From Williamsia limnetica (GTDB lineage: Bacteria; Actinomycetota; Actinomycetes; Mycobacteriales; Mycobacteriaceae): DNA of 64,000 bases. The notes beneath the pieces were generated by a model that saw only the letters and a program-made list of their open reading frames with translations, was not told where the DNA came from and did not search any database. Shown here one piece after another: positions 1 through 8,947 of the stretch; the first letter of the stretch is position 1, and each line of letters begins with the position of its first letter. The stretch covers positions 186,001 to 250,000 of the forward strand of contig NZ_QJSP01000009.1 in assembly GCF_003217475.1 (NCBI RefSeq), given 5' to 3'. The translations under genes and the position numbers were made by a program.

Positions 1-290
1 ACGCGTTCGAGTGCTTCCTGCATGTACGGATTGCTGTCCAGGTCGAGGCGCTCACCGGTCTCGACGAGGAAATCGATGATCGTGTCGACCTTCACGTCGA
101 GCAGCGGTGGCAACTCTCTGCGCGGTGAAATGAGCTGATCCAAATCCATTGCCGGCGTGATGAAGTCGACACCGAGATCGCGAGAGCGGTGCCGCACCGC
201 CGCATCGGTGACAAGCGTTCCCCTGACGAAGAAATGCGCGGCCACGGCCGGATCCTGGGTAACAGGCTGGGTGGGAAGGTCGACACTCAT
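1..290 (-). CDS. LuxC-like acyl-CoA reductase, N-terminal part (cut by window edge)
   Basis: An open frame reads on the minus strand from an ATG at 290 to the window edge, giving 96 residues. Its ATG overlaps the TGA of the LuxE-like gene upstream (ATGA), so the two are translationally coupled. The visible part has the phrases FFVRGTLV and IIDFLVETGERLDLDSNPYMQEALE-like text typical, from memory, of the N-terminus of acyl-CoA reductases of the LuxC/aldehyde-dehydrogenase group. The catalytic domain lies outside the window, so the assignment rests on this short stretch and on pairing with an acyl-activating partner. The likely role is reduction of an activated acid to an aldehyde. Confidence 0.5.
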   Translation of the reverse strand, partial: MSVDLPTQPVTQDPAVAAHFFVRGTLVTDAAVRHRSRDLGVDFITPAMDLDQLISPRRELPPLLDVKVDTIIDFLVETGERLDLDSNPYMQEALER

Positions 291-1651
291 GAGATCCCCC
301 GAACATAGGCATCGGTTGTTCCCGAACAGCTGATCTTGTCGCCACCGGGTTGATCGGCGTAGCGCCCGATGTTGTCGCGGATGGACGGGCTGCGACTGCC
401 GCAGGCGCAGGGATTGTAGTCGGCAACGATCTTGTCGCCGGAGATGACGCCGTTCCAGCGACCGTTGACAGAGAGGTCGAAAAACGCGGCACGGCCCTCG
501 ACCTCACCGTCGGAAGCCGGCAAGAGGTTCTCGCCGCTTTCGTCGAGCAACAGCAGCATCAGCCAGGCTGGGACGTGGTAACGCTGGGCCCGACAACGCG
601 GCATCGCAGCATTCATCTCCTGCATCCCGTACATCTGGAAGGTGCGTTCGGGCGAGAGATTGAAGGTCTCTGCGATGTACTCCCGGTAATCGTCCGGAAG
701 GGTCGCGCCCTTCAGGCCACCGCCGATGTAGATCGTGTTCTCGGGGTGGAAGTCCTTGCCGCTGAAACCGAGTTCGCGGACGAGCTGAGCGAGGGGGTAG
801 AGGTTCGCGTACATACCCGAGAGCAGCAATTTCCGCTTGCGGGCCTTCAAGAGGGCTTCGGCGGAGATTGTTCGCGCGTCGTCCATCAGCTTCTGCCGCG
901 TGGCGGATGTTGCCTCGAACTCGGCGATCTCGGCGGGGCGAGCTGTTCCGTCGGCGATCGCTTTGCGCAACACCACCATGCCGGTGATCTGGCCGATGGA
1001 GATGGGCGGCACCGGATACATGAAAGGCTCGGTGTCTGGGTCGGTGAAGCCTTCGATGAGTGCGTCCCGTATCGCATTGTTGCGGGCCACCGTGGTCCCT
1101 GGGCCGAGGCCGAACATCATGCGGTTGTCGCCGATGACCGAACCCGAACCCCAGGCAAACGAACTCATCGCTTCTTTGCGGTTCCATTCGAGATCCGCTT
1201 TGGTGGAGTTCATCATCGCCGACTTGCCGGTTGTGCCACTCGAACAACACAGGTAGTGCCCCGATTGCTCCAACGCGCCCAGCCAGCCGTCGATGTTCGT
1301 GACGCCGTCGAGATCGACATCTTTGACCTCGTGGGTGGAGATGGTCGCGAGCCATCGCCCGAGACGATCCCACTTCTTTTCAGCCAGCCAGCCCTCGGGA
1401 TAGCTCTTGTACGCGGTGTGGGCGAACAGCAGCGGTAAGAGTTCTTCTCGAGATCTGACGGAGGTGATGCCGCCTTCTGCGGCACGGTTCTCGAGGAGCG
1501 GAATCTTCGCGAGCCGATCTCGGAAGAGGTCGTTGGCGGCCTCCAGCTGAGTGGCCAGCAGGTCGCCGGGTGGCACGTCGTACCGGTCCTTGTCGTCGAT
1601 CATGGCGGTGAGCCGTGAGACGGCCGACCCGGTTCGAGTGGGTGTTGACAT
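287..1651 (-). CDS. LuxE-like / phenylacetate-CoA-ligase-like acyl-activating enzyme
   Basis: A 454-residue protein with the adenylate-forming signature YLCCSSGTTGKS near residue 150 and downstream text (IYIGGGLKG, FQMYGMQEMNA) fitting the AMP-binding fold of acyl-protein synthetases. Such enzymes activate a carboxylic acid with ATP. With the coupled LuxC-like partner downstream this suggests a fatty-acid-reductase-type pair that makes an aldehyde. The frame stays open to 1819, but I chose ATG 1651 because GAGGAG lies seven bases upstream and the residues before it look non-coding. It is divergent from the CMD-fold gene at 1874. The substrate cannot be read from the sequence. Confidence 0.65.
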   Translation of the reverse strand: MSTPTRTGSAVSRLTAMIDDKDRYDVPPGDLLATQLEAANDLFRDRLAKIPLLENRAAEGGITSVRSREELLPLLFAHTAYKSYPEGWLAEKKWDRLGRWLATISTHEVKDVDLDGVTNIDGWLGALEQSGHYLCCSSGTTGKSAMMNSTKADLEWNRKEAMSSFAWGSGSVIGDNRMMFGLGPGTTVARNNAIRDALIEGFTDPDTEPFMYPVPPISIGQITGMVVLRKAIADGTARPAEIAEFEATSATRQKLMDDARTISAEALLKARKRKLLLSGMYANLYPLAQLVRELGFSGKDFHPENTIYIGGGLKGATLPDDYREYIAETFNLSPERTFQMYGMQEMNAAMPRCRAQRYHVPAWLMLLLLDESGENLLPASDGEVEGRAAFFDLSVNGRWNGVISGDKIVADYNPCACGSRSPSIRDNIGRYADQPGGDKISCSGTTDAYVRGIS

Positions 1652-1716
1652 GCAGATCTCCTCAGCCGTTGTGTCGCTTGTCGACTCCAGTAGACCGTTA
1701 ATGACACGGAAACGTT

Positions 1717-1734
1717 TCATTTTAGAGAAAATGA
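1717..1734. promoter_or_regulatory. Inverted repeat in divergent promoter (candidate operator)
   Basis: TCATTTT-AGAG-AAAATGA is a perfect 7-base inverted repeat with a 4-base spacer. It sits in the 222-base divergent gap between the LuxE-like gene and the CMD-fold gene, in an AT-rich pocket. That position suits a regulator controlling both directions. The regulator is not identified. Confidence 0.4.
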
Positions 1735-1873
1735 TCGATGTGGCATCGCGGCACCAAGTGGGCGTGGGGTGCGCGAAACGGGTTGGCGCCCATACCCGAG
1801 GAGAGCACATGCTGGACAAATTAGGACGTTGGCCTTAATCTTCAGTCCTATATCCACGAAAGTGAGTAACAAG

Positions 1874-2632
1874 ATGGAAAGCCTCGAGACTTCCGCTTAC
1901 CGCGAGGTCATGATGTCGGATCCGCCGCCGGCTACGACGCCGTTTCTCGACGCGCAGCGGGACTTCGTTTTCGACCAGATCTGGTCGCGCCCGGGGTTGA
2001 GTCGGCGGAACCGCCGGTGGGTGACTTTGACGTGTGTTGGCGCGGCTGATTCACTTCAGCCGATCGACGACCATGTTTGGGCCGCATTGAGTAGCGGAGA
2101 CATCACCGTCGACGAAATGCTCGAGTTCGTACTGCATTTCGCCGTCTACAACGGATGGCCCAAGGCCTCCCATCTCGAAGGTGTTGTCCGGCGCGCATGG
2201 GCAAAGATGGAAATTGCGGCGGGGCGAAAAGGAACCATCACACCTCCGGCCAACTCGACTCTCGGCCTCGACGACTGGGACGAGCGGATTGCGCGGGGGA
2301 CTCAGGAGTTCGTGGACGTGAACCTCATCAACGCACCTGAGCCCGAGACTCCCTATATTCACGCGGGCATTCTGAACTTCGTGTTCGGCCACGTCTGGCA
2401 ACGTCCGGGACTGTCGCGCCGCGACCGTAGGTTCATAACGGTTGCCTCTGTGGCCGTCTGCGATTCCGAGACTCCTCTGAACGCACACACCGGATCTGCG
2501 CTCGAATCCGGCGACATCACGAAAGCGGAGATGGATGAGGTCGTCCTACAGTTGGCGGCGTACTCCGGCTTCGCCAAGGCGCAGGCGCTTCACGCCGTCG
2601 CGGAAGCCGCTTGGTCCCGGATCAACAACTGA
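1874..2632 (+). CDS. Tandem carboxymuconolactone-decarboxylase-fold protein
   Basis: A 252-residue protein made of two CMD-like repeats. Repeat 1 covers roughly residues 15-120 (GLSRRNRRWVTLTCVGAADS, then LHFAVYNGWPKA). Repeat 2 covers roughly 155-250 (GLSRRDRRFITVASVAV, then LQLAAYSGFAKA). Neither has the CxxC of AhpD-type peroxidases, so a gamma-carboxymuconolactone-decarboxylase-like role in ring-fission catabolism is more likely. The His of the LHxAxYxG signature is kept in repeat 1 and is Gln in repeat 2. Start: ATG 1874; an in-frame GTG at 1862 is also possible. It leads a same-strand run with the SDR and the aldehyde dehydrogenase. Confidence 0.75.
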   Translation: MESLETSAYREVMMSDPPPATTPFLDAQRDFVFDQIWSRPGLSRRNRRWVTLTCVGAADSLQPIDDHVWAALSSGDITVDEMLEFVLHFAVYNGWPKASHLEGVVRRAWAKMEIAAGRKGTITPPANSTLGLDDWDERIARGTQEFVDVNLINAPEPETPYIHAGILNFVFGHVWQRPGLSRRDRRFITVASVAVCDSETPLNAHTGSALESGDITKAEMDEVVLQLAAYSGFAKAQALHAVAEAAWSRINN

Positions 2633-2730
2633 GCTGCCCGCTTCATCCGACCTACTCATCGTCGTCGACAAATCCAAGCTTCATCGAGAGCTGAATCACC
2701 GGCCGAGTGCCAGAACAGGAAGTCGCAATC

Positions 2731-3561
2731 ATGTCAGGACTTGAAGGTCACGTCGCATTCATCACCGGTGCCGCTCGCGGACAGGGTCGCGCACACGCGG
2801 TGCGACTCGCACGTGAGGGAGTCGACATCATCGCAGTCGACATCTGCGAAGACATCGCGTCGATGACCTATCCGAACGCGAGCGAGGATGACCTGGCCGA
2901 GACTGTTCGCCTGGTGGAGAAGGAAGACCGCCGGATCATCGCAAGGAAAGCCGACGTCAGGGACTTCGCAGCACTTTCCGCCGCATTCGAGGAGGGCTTT
3001 GCTGAGTTCGGTCGCGTCGACATCGTTCTCGCGAATGCCGGTATCATCCGGATGGGTTCCGAGTCCGAGGACTTCCTCAATGACTGGAATGACGTCATCG
3101 ACACCAACCTGACCGGTGTTTTCCACACCGTCCGGGCCGCACTTCCGGCACTGCGCGAAGGCGGCCGCGGTGGCTCGATCGTCATCACCAGTTCCACCGC
3201 CGGCCTGAAGGCGTCCGCCTCGCTGCACGCCAGCGGTATGGCCTACGCATCGGCCAAGCGCGGTTTGGTCGCGTTGATGCAGGGGCTCGCGAGCTACCTT
3301 GCTCCCGAATGGATTCGAGTGAACACGATCCATCCGACAGGCGTTGCCAGCGGCATGACGATGAACGAAGCCATGGCAAAGCTGTTCGAAGAGGCTTCCG
3401 CCGGTGGTGCGAACTCGATCTCGGGGATGCAGAACGCGCTGCCCATCGAGATGCTTCAACCCGAAGACGTGGCCAATGCCGTCGCCTTTCTGGTATCCGA
3501 AGAGGCAAAGTTCATCACCGGCACCGAGTGGGCGCTGGACGCCGGGTTCATGGTTCGCTGA
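2731..3561 (+). CDS. Mycofactocin-type SDR family oxidoreductase
   Basis: A 276-residue short-chain dehydrogenase. Visible features are the Rossmann motif TGAARGQG near residue 13, LANAG in the middle and the catalytic YASAK with an upstream Ser. The GAARGQGRAHAVRLA start, the long insert after VDIC and the length of about 275 are the marks I know from the SDR subfamily coupled to mycofactocin, in which the nicotinamide is thought not to exchange and the peptide-derived redox cofactor re-oxidises it. It probably oxidises an alcohol to a carbonyl. ATG 2731 was chosen for the AGGA about ten bases upstream. The aldehyde dehydrogenase follows 36 bases later. Confidence 0.8.
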   Translation: MSGLEGHVAFITGAARGQGRAHAVRLAREGVDIIAVDICEDIASMTYPNASEDDLAETVRLVEKEDRRIIARKADVRDFAALSAAFEEGFAEFGRVDIVLANAGIIRMGSESEDFLNDWNDVIDTNLTGVFHTVRAALPALREGGRGGSIVITSSTAGLKASASLHASGMAYASAKRGLVALMQGLASYLAPEWIRVNTIHPTGVASGMTMNEAMAKLFEEASAGGANSISGMQNALPIEMLQPEDVANAVAFLVSEEAKFITGTEWALDAGFMVR

Positions 3562-3597
3562 CGCCCGCATACGACGATCTCTGATAGCGAGGATGTC

Positions 3598-5073
3598 ATG
3601 ACCCATAGTGCAAAATCCGAAGCGCTCGCCGACACGTTGCCGACCGCGTTGCTCATCGGCGGTGACCAGGTCACCGGTTCGTCCGGCGGCAGATACGAGC
3701 ACATCTACCCGGTCACGGGGCAGCCCAATGCGACCATCGAACTCGCAGGCGACGTCGAGGTCGACCGGGCTGTCAAGGCGGCCAAAGAGGCTCAGCGCGA
3801 GTGGATTGCGATGACCCCGGCCCGTCGGCGCGACCTCATGATCGACCTTGCCGACGCCGTGAAGGCGGACGTCGACCGGCTGGCGCGGTACAACGTTCAC
3901 GACTTCGCTGTGACATACATGACGAGTCCCGGACACGTTATGCTCGCCGAGTCGTTCATCCGCTACTACGCCGGGTGGGTGGACAAGTCGACCGGCTCCA
4001 GCACCCCGGTGTCCGACAAGTTCGATGTCAATCTGATCGAGCGCGAGCCGTACGGCGTGGTGGGAATCATCGCTCCGTGGAACGGTTCGATGGTGGTGAT
4101 CGGTCTGAATGTGGCTCCGGCGCTGGCTGCCGGCAACGCAGTGATCCTCAAACCTTCAGAGTTGTCGCCTTTTTCGCCGTTGCGGTTCGGCGAAATCTGC
4201 CTCGAAGTCGGCTTGCCCGCGGGTCTGGTCAACGTTCTGCCCTCAGGGCCGGAGGGTGGCGAGGCACTTGTCCGTCACCCCGGCATCGATAAGATCCACT
4301 TCACCGGTGGAGGTGACACCGCCCGGAAGATCATCGCGACGGCGTCGCCGAACCTCACGCCGGTGGCAACGGAGTTGGGCGGCAAGTCCGCCAATCTGGT
4401 TTTCGATGACGCCGATCTCGACCAGGCCGCCATTCTCGCTGCGTGGCAAGGACCTCTCGGCCAATCCGGGCAGAGTTGTGCATGCGGCAGCCGAATCCTT
4501 GTCCAGAACAGTGTCTATGACGCCTTCATGGAGCGCTTCTTGGGCGTGTTGGGTGCCGCGACGATCGGCGATCCGTTTGATCCGTCGACCATGATGGGTC
4601 CAGTCGTCAGTCAGGCCGCGACTGATCGGATCCTGTCGATCGTCGACCGCGCGGTCGACGAGAAGATGGGCACCCTCATCACCGGCGGACGCCGTATGGG
4701 AGGTGACCTCAGCGAGGGCTTCTTCATCGAGCCCACCGTGTTCGCTGATGTCGACAACCGTTCATCGCTGGCGACCGTGGAGACCTTTGGCCCGGTCGTG
4801 TCGGTCATGCGGTTCACCGAGGAGTCCGAGGCGGTGGCTCTGGCCAATGACACCACCTTTGGCCTCAATGCGTTCCTTCAGACGACTGATCTTCGTCGTG
4901 CACACCGAGTCGCTCGAGCGCTCCAGTCGGGCTCGGTGTGGGTGAACCAGAACAGTGATATCCAGCCACAGAGTCCATACGGTGGCTACAAGCAGAGTGG
5001 CTCGGGTCGTGCGGGGGGCCTCGAGGGGCTCCACGAGTTCCAGCAGGTGAAGAACATCCGAATAGGTATGTGA
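3598..5073 (+). CDS. NAD(P)-dependent aldehyde dehydrogenase
   Basis: A 491-residue protein of normal family length. It shows the cofactor-binding APWNGSM and KPSELSPFSP, the active-site Glu in TELGGKS (about residue 259) and the catalytic Cys in GQSGQSCACGSR (about residue 294). EFQQVKNIRIGM at the end is typical of the family. It oxidises an aldehyde to the acid. Placed directly behind the SDR, it most simply forms an alcohol to aldehyde to acid pair. It could equally consume an aldehyde made by the P450 or the molybdenum hydroxylase. The substrate is unknown. Confidence 0.9.
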   Translation: MTHSAKSEALADTLPTALLIGGDQVTGSSGGRYEHIYPVTGQPNATIELAGDVEVDRAVKAAKEAQREWIAMTPARRRDLMIDLADAVKADVDRLARYNVHDFAVTYMTSPGHVMLAESFIRYYAGWVDKSTGSSTPVSDKFDVNLIEREPYGVVGIIAPWNGSMVVIGLNVAPALAAGNAVILKPSELSPFSPLRFGEICLEVGLPAGLVNVLPSGPEGGEALVRHPGIDKIHFTGGGDTARKIIATASPNLTPVATELGGKSANLVFDDADLDQAAILAAWQGPLGQSGQSCACGSRILVQNSVYDAFMERFLGVLGAATIGDPFDPSTMMGPVVSQAATDRILSIVDRAVDEKMGTLITGGRRMGGDLSEGFFIEPTVFADVDNRSSLATVETFGPVVSVMRFTEESEAVALANDTTFGLNAFLQTTDLRRAHRVARALQSGSVWVNQNSDIQPQSPYGGYKQSGSGRAGGLEGLHEFQQVKNIRIGM

Positions 5074-5174
5074 GTTGTCGTTTGTGCAACAGCATCAACG
5101 ACCTCGAGTCGGTGCCGGTGGGTATGGCGGCCGTGACGACATGAACGCTGAACGTCTGTGGATGGAGAGCTGAA

Positions 5175-5255
5175 ATGATGAGCGAGCATCTGGGGATTCG
5201 TGCCAGGCACGGAACATTGCCGATCGGATCACGGACCGGGCGGTCACTTCGATGA
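5175..5255 (+). CDS. Putative 26-residue leader ORF coupled to the molybdenum hydroxylase
   Basis: ATG 5175 follows GGAGAG at a good distance (six bases) and opens 26 codons. Its TGA overlaps the ATG of the large-subunit gene (ATGA at 5252-5255). The large-subunit gene has no clear ribosome site of its own, so translation of this leader may deliver ribosomes to it. The peptide is basic and has no recognisable domain. It could also be chance. Confidence 0.35.
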   Translation: MMSEHLGIRARHGTLPIGSRTGRSLR

Positions 5256-7585
5256 CCAGTACCGCCGTCCGGCCGTATGTCGGCACACGTGTGTCGAGGG
5301 TCGAAGACCCGCGGCTGCTGACCGGCGCAGGAACCTATGTCGACGACGTCACGCGGCCCGGAATGATGCACGTGTGTTTCGTTCGGAGTCCGATCGCCCG
5401 TGGGCGGATCGTCGACATCGACCTGACCGACGCCCTGGCGCTCGACGGGGTGACCGCCATCTTCACCGGCCATGACCTCAGCCCCCTCGTGCACGAGGTG
5501 CGTTATTCGCTCGACGGGATATTCGCCGCGACACATCAGTGGCCGCCGCTCGCCCTGGACGAGGTGCGATTCGTCGGAGACCCTGTGGCCTTGGTCGTGG
5601 CACGAGACCGGTACGTGGCGGAAGATGCCGCGGAACTGGTTGTGGTGGAGTACGACCCCCTTACTCCTGTGGTCGACTACACCACTGCGCCGACGTCGGA
5701 GCACCTGGTTCATGCCCAGCATCCAGGAAACAACGCAGGGGAGCTCGCGGGACGACCCGCCGCAGATCTCGCGCCGATCTTCGATGGCGCCGCACACGTC
5801 GTCAGCCAGACGATCTATCAACAGGCGTACATGCCGATGCCGATGGAAACCCGCGGTCTGATCGCCGAGTGGTCGGCATCCTCCGGCGAGATGCAGATCT
5901 GGACATCAACACAATCGCCGCACGAAACCAGGCTTGCCTGCGCGCGGCTACTGGGTATCGACGAGCACCGTGTACGTGTGGTGGTTCGCGACACCGGCGG
6001 CGGGTTCGGCCAGAAAGTGGCACCTCAGCGCGAGGACATGGCCGTGATGCTGGCCGCGACAAAGCTCACCGCTTCGGTGAAATGGATCGAGGACAGACAA
6101 GAACATCTCATGTCTGCAGGTATGGCGCGCCAAGAGCACGGCGAAGCGCGGATGGCATTCGATGAAGACGGACGCATACTCGCGGCCGAACTGATGCACG
6201 TTCAGAACGTCGGTGCGTACCCCATCACCTCGCCGATGACGGCCGCTTCTGTCGTGGGGATGCTGTTCCCCGGACCGTACAACGTCGCCGCCGCCACGTT
6301 CGGCCTGAAGTTGTACTACTCGAATACCGTCGGGCGGGTGGCGTACCGCGGTCCCTGGCAGTTCGAGTCGATGGCCCGCGAAGTGCTCCTTGACACCGCT
6401 GCCCGTCAGCTCGGCATAGATCCGGTGGAACTGCGTCGCCGAAATATACTGAGCGGCAGTGACATGCCGGTGACAAGCCCCAACGGGATGCCCTATAGCG
6501 ATGCCACGCCGGCCGAGACCTTCGAGCAGGCGCTATCGATACTCGACTATGCGGCTTTTCGCAGCGAACAGGAAGCGGCTCGGGCCGAGGGCCGGTACAT
6601 CGGCGTCGGAACGTGCACCTACCTCGAGCCCACCGCGGGTGCAGCTCCGTTCCATGTGACCGAGGGTGCCACGATCCGGATCGAGCCCACCGGGAAAGTC
6701 AACGTCTACGTTGCAGGTGGTTCTGCGGGTAACAGCTTGGAGACCACCGTCGTCCAGTTGACCGCGGACGCTCTGGGGGTCGACATCGACGATGTGCACA
6801 CGATTCAGGGAGACACAGCGGTCACCCCGTTCGGCGGCGGTACCGGCGGCAGTCGGTCGGGATCCATGACGGCGGGCGCAATCAATGAGACGGCAGTCGT
6901 TCTGCGCGAGCGGATTCTGGCAATCGCAGCGCATCGCCTCGGTGCGCCTGTCGACGACATCGAGTTCATCCGGAGCCGGGCGACAGTGCGCGGCATCCCG
7001 GAGGTGGAACTGTCCCTGGCGGAGATCGCCGACATCGCGTACTTCAAGGTCGATGGTCTTCCTGCAGGAGTGCCTGCAGGTCTGGAGGCAAGTGGCCGCT
7101 ATCGATCACCACTTCCGATGATCTGGGCCAACGCGACTCACCTGTGTACCTGTGAGGTCGACACCGGTACCGGTGCAGTCAAGTTGCTGCGCTACATCGT
7201 CAGCGACGACTGTGGCCCGATGATCAATCCGAGTGTGGTCGAGGGCCAGATATGGGGCGGCACAGTCCAGGGAATCGGCGGTGCGTTGTACGAGGAGTCG
7301 GCCTACGACGAGAGCGGGAACCCGGTGACGACAACATTCATGGACTATCTGCTACCGACAGCAACCGAGGTGCCGGTCATCGAACTGGGGCATGTGGAGA
7401 CCCCGAGCAAGGGCCCGGGTGGTCACAAGGGAGTCGGTGAGGGCGGCGCGATCGGATCGTCTCCAGCGGTCGTGAATGCCGTCGCTGACGCATTGGCGCC
7501 ATTGGGAGTGAAGGTCAGCCGGCTGCCACTGTCGCCGTCAAGGATCATCGATCTCATCGAAGCTGCGGGCGGAGGGGACAAGTGA
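5252..7585 (+). CDS. Xanthine-dehydrogenase-family molybdopterin-binding large subunit (CoxL-like, not CO dehydrogenase)
   Basis: A 777-residue aldehyde oxidase/xanthine dehydrogenase large subunit. The N-terminal a/b-hammerhead domain (VGTRVSRVEDPRLLTG onward) is followed by the Mo-binding domains with GGGFGQK and the active-site Glu in KGVGEGGAIG near residue 730. The loop that carries the Cys in true CO dehydrogenase (AYRGACSFR) here reads AYRGPWQFES, so this is a hydroxylase of another substrate. The enzyme would insert oxygen from water into an aromatic ring or aldehyde and pass electrons to its FAD and 2Fe-2S partners. The next gene overlaps by four bases (GTGA). Confidence 0.9.
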   Translation: MTSTAVRPYVGTRVSRVEDPRLLTGAGTYVDDVTRPGMMHVCFVRSPIARGRIVDIDLTDALALDGVTAIFTGHDLSPLVHEVRYSLDGIFAATHQWPPLALDEVRFVGDPVALVVARDRYVAEDAAELVVVEYDPLTPVVDYTTAPTSEHLVHAQHPGNNAGELAGRPAADLAPIFDGAAHVVSQTIYQQAYMPMPMETRGLIAEWSASSGEMQIWTSTQSPHETRLACARLLGIDEHRVRVVVRDTGGGFGQKVAPQREDMAVMLAATKLTASVKWIEDRQEHLMSAGMARQEHGEARMAFDEDGRILAAELMHVQNVGAYPITSPMTAASVVGMLFPGPYNVAAATFGLKLYYSNTVGRVAYRGPWQFESMAREVLLDTAARQLGIDPVELRRRNILSGSDMPVTSPNGMPYSDATPAETFEQALSILDYAAFRSEQEAARAEGRYIGVGTCTYLEPTAGAAPFHVTEGATIRIEPTGKVNVYVAGGSAGNSLETTVVQLTADALGVDIDDVHTIQGDTAVTPFGGGTGGSRSGSMTAGAINETAVVLRERILAIAAHRLGAPVDDIEFIRSRATVRGIPEVELSLAEIADIAYFKVDGLPAGVPAGLEASGRYRSPLPMIWANATHLCTCEVDTGTGAVKLLRYIVSDDCGPMINPSVVEGQIWGGTVQGIGGALYEESAYDESGNPVTTTFMDYLLPTATEVPVIELGHVETPSKGPGGHKGVGEGGAIGSSPAVVNAVADALAPLGVKVSRLPLSPSRIIDLIEAAGGGDK

Positions 7586-8457
7586 AGCCCGCGGCCTTCG
7601 ACTATCACTCCCCGGCAACCGTCGACGAGGCCGTGAAGCTCCTGGTCGAGCTGGGTGACGATGCCAAGATCATTGCCGGCGGGCAGAGCCTGATGCCGAT
7701 GCTCAATTTGCGACTTGCTGCATTCGACCATCTGGTGGATCTGCGACGTATCGACGCCCTTCGGGGCATCGAGGTCCGGGAAGACACGGTATGGATCGGC
7801 GCGGGCACCACACACAGCGAGATCGGCCGATCAACTGACATCCGGACGCACGTTCGTTTGCTCAACGAAGCCACTCCGCTGATCGGTCACTTCCCGATCC
7901 GCAACCGCGGCACGATCGGGGGATCCATCGCACACGCCGACGCCGCGGCTGAATACCCAGCAGTGACGCTGGCCCTGGACGCCGAGTTCGAGACGGTGTC
8001 GCCTCGCGGCGTGCGAAGAATCAAGGCCGCTGATTTTTTCAAGGGGTTGTGGAGTACTGAACTCGCCGAAGATGAACTGCTGACCGGGATCATCGTTCCG
8101 ATCACGCGTGGTCGTTGCGGATATGCGATCGAGGAGTTCGCGCGACGTAGTGGGGACTTCGCGATCGCCGGAGCGGTCGTCTTTGTCCGTCTCGATGCCG
8201 ACTCGAAGATCGAGCACTGTGGAATGGCCCTGTTCGGACTTGGGTCGTCGGTGATACGTGTTGCCTCGGTGGAACAATCAGTCATCGGGATGATCGTCGA
8301 CGAGGTGAATCCTGAGACGATCGGCACAGACGCGTTGTCGTCGCTCAGTTCCGTACCCGCCGATCTCCACGGATCAGCTGACTATCGCAAGCGTGTGGGT
8401 TCGTTGATGGTGGCGCGAGCCTGGTGTCGCGCCGTAGAGGAGGCCCGCAATGACTGA
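7582..8457 (+). CDS. FAD-binding medium subunit of molybdenum hydroxylase (CoxM-like)
   Basis: A 291-residue FAD-binding protein. Key text is AGGQSLMPMLNLRLA near residue 33 and RNRGTIGGSIAHADAAAEYP near residue 108, the two flavin pyrophosphate-binding motifs of the CoxM family. It carries electrons from the 2Fe-2S subunit to the acceptor. It starts with GTG inside the stop of the large subunit and runs eight bases into the small-subunit gene, so the three subunits should be made in fixed ratio. The gene order L-M-S differs from the more common M-S-L. Confidence 0.92.
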   Translation: MKPAAFDYHSPATVDEAVKLLVELGDDAKIIAGGQSLMPMLNLRLAAFDHLVDLRRIDALRGIEVREDTVWIGAGTTHSEIGRSTDIRTHVRLLNEATPLIGHFPIRNRGTIGGSIAHADAAAEYPAVTLALDAEFETVSPRGVRRIKAADFFKGLWSTELAEDELLTGIIVPITRGRCGYAIEEFARRSGDFAIAGAVVFVRLDADSKIEHCGMALFGLGSSVIRVASVEQSVIGMIVDEVNPETIGTDALSSLSSVPADLHGSADYRKRVGSLMVARAWCRAVEEARND

Positions 8458-8932
8458 AATCAATATCGAGGTTCGCGTGAACGGTGTGCCGCAGCGGCAC
8501 TCGGTTGCGCCGCGATTGACCCTCGCGGATTATCTGCGGGTCGACTGCGGTTTGACCGGCACACATCTGGGTTGCGAACACGGCGTGTGTGGGGCGTGCA
8601 CGGTGATGCTCGATGGTGAAGCTGTCCGCGCCTGCCTGGTGTTCGCTGTTCAGGCGGACGGTGCGGAGGTGACCACGATCGAGGGTATTGCCTCGGAAGA
8701 CGGCACATTGTCGACTGTTCAAGCTGCGTTCCGCGATAATCACGGATTGCAATGTGGTTTCTGCACGCCGGGGTTCGTCATGACGGCGACTGCGTTGCTG
8801 AAGGAAACTCCCCGGCCGTCGGATTCTGAGATTCGAGAAGGCATCTCAGGGAACATCTGCCGATGTACGGGCTACCAGGGAATCATCGCAGCCGTGCGTG
8901 CCGCCGCAGAGGCCAACGACCAACCGCACTGA
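8450..8932 (+). CDS. 2Fe-2S small subunit of molybdenum hydroxylase (CoxS-like)
   Basis: A 160-residue protein with both iron-sulfur clusters of the family. The plant-type cluster ligands are in GCEHGVCGACTV plus a later Cys (residues about 43-63). The C-terminal cluster is in CGFCTPGFVM and CRCTGYQGI (residues about 101-145). It transfers electrons from the Mo site to the FAD subunit. It overlaps the FAD subunit gene, and 15 bases separate it from the CoxG-like gene. Confidence 0.95.
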   Translation: MTEINIEVRVNGVPQRHSVAPRLTLADYLRVDCGLTGTHLGCEHGVCGACTVMLDGEAVRACLVFAVQADGAEVTTIEGIASEDGTLSTVQAAFRDNHGLQCGFCTPGFVMTATALLKETPRPSDSEIREGISGNICRCTGYQGIIAAVRAAAEANDQPH

Positions 8933-8947
8933 AGGACAGAGGGGTAT

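Noticed and set aside
350-1438. Long plus-strand open frame opposite the LuxE-like gene
   Set aside because: It is an antisense shadow in high-GC DNA. The minus strand shows clear adenylate-forming motifs and a ribosome site.
2734-3936. Long minus-strand frame across the SDR and the aldehyde dehydrogenase start
   Set aside because: It spans two clearly coding plus-strand genes and has no family features.
5252-8932. True CO dehydrogenase (coxLMS)
   Set aside because: The active-site loop lacks the AYRGACSFR sequence with Cys.
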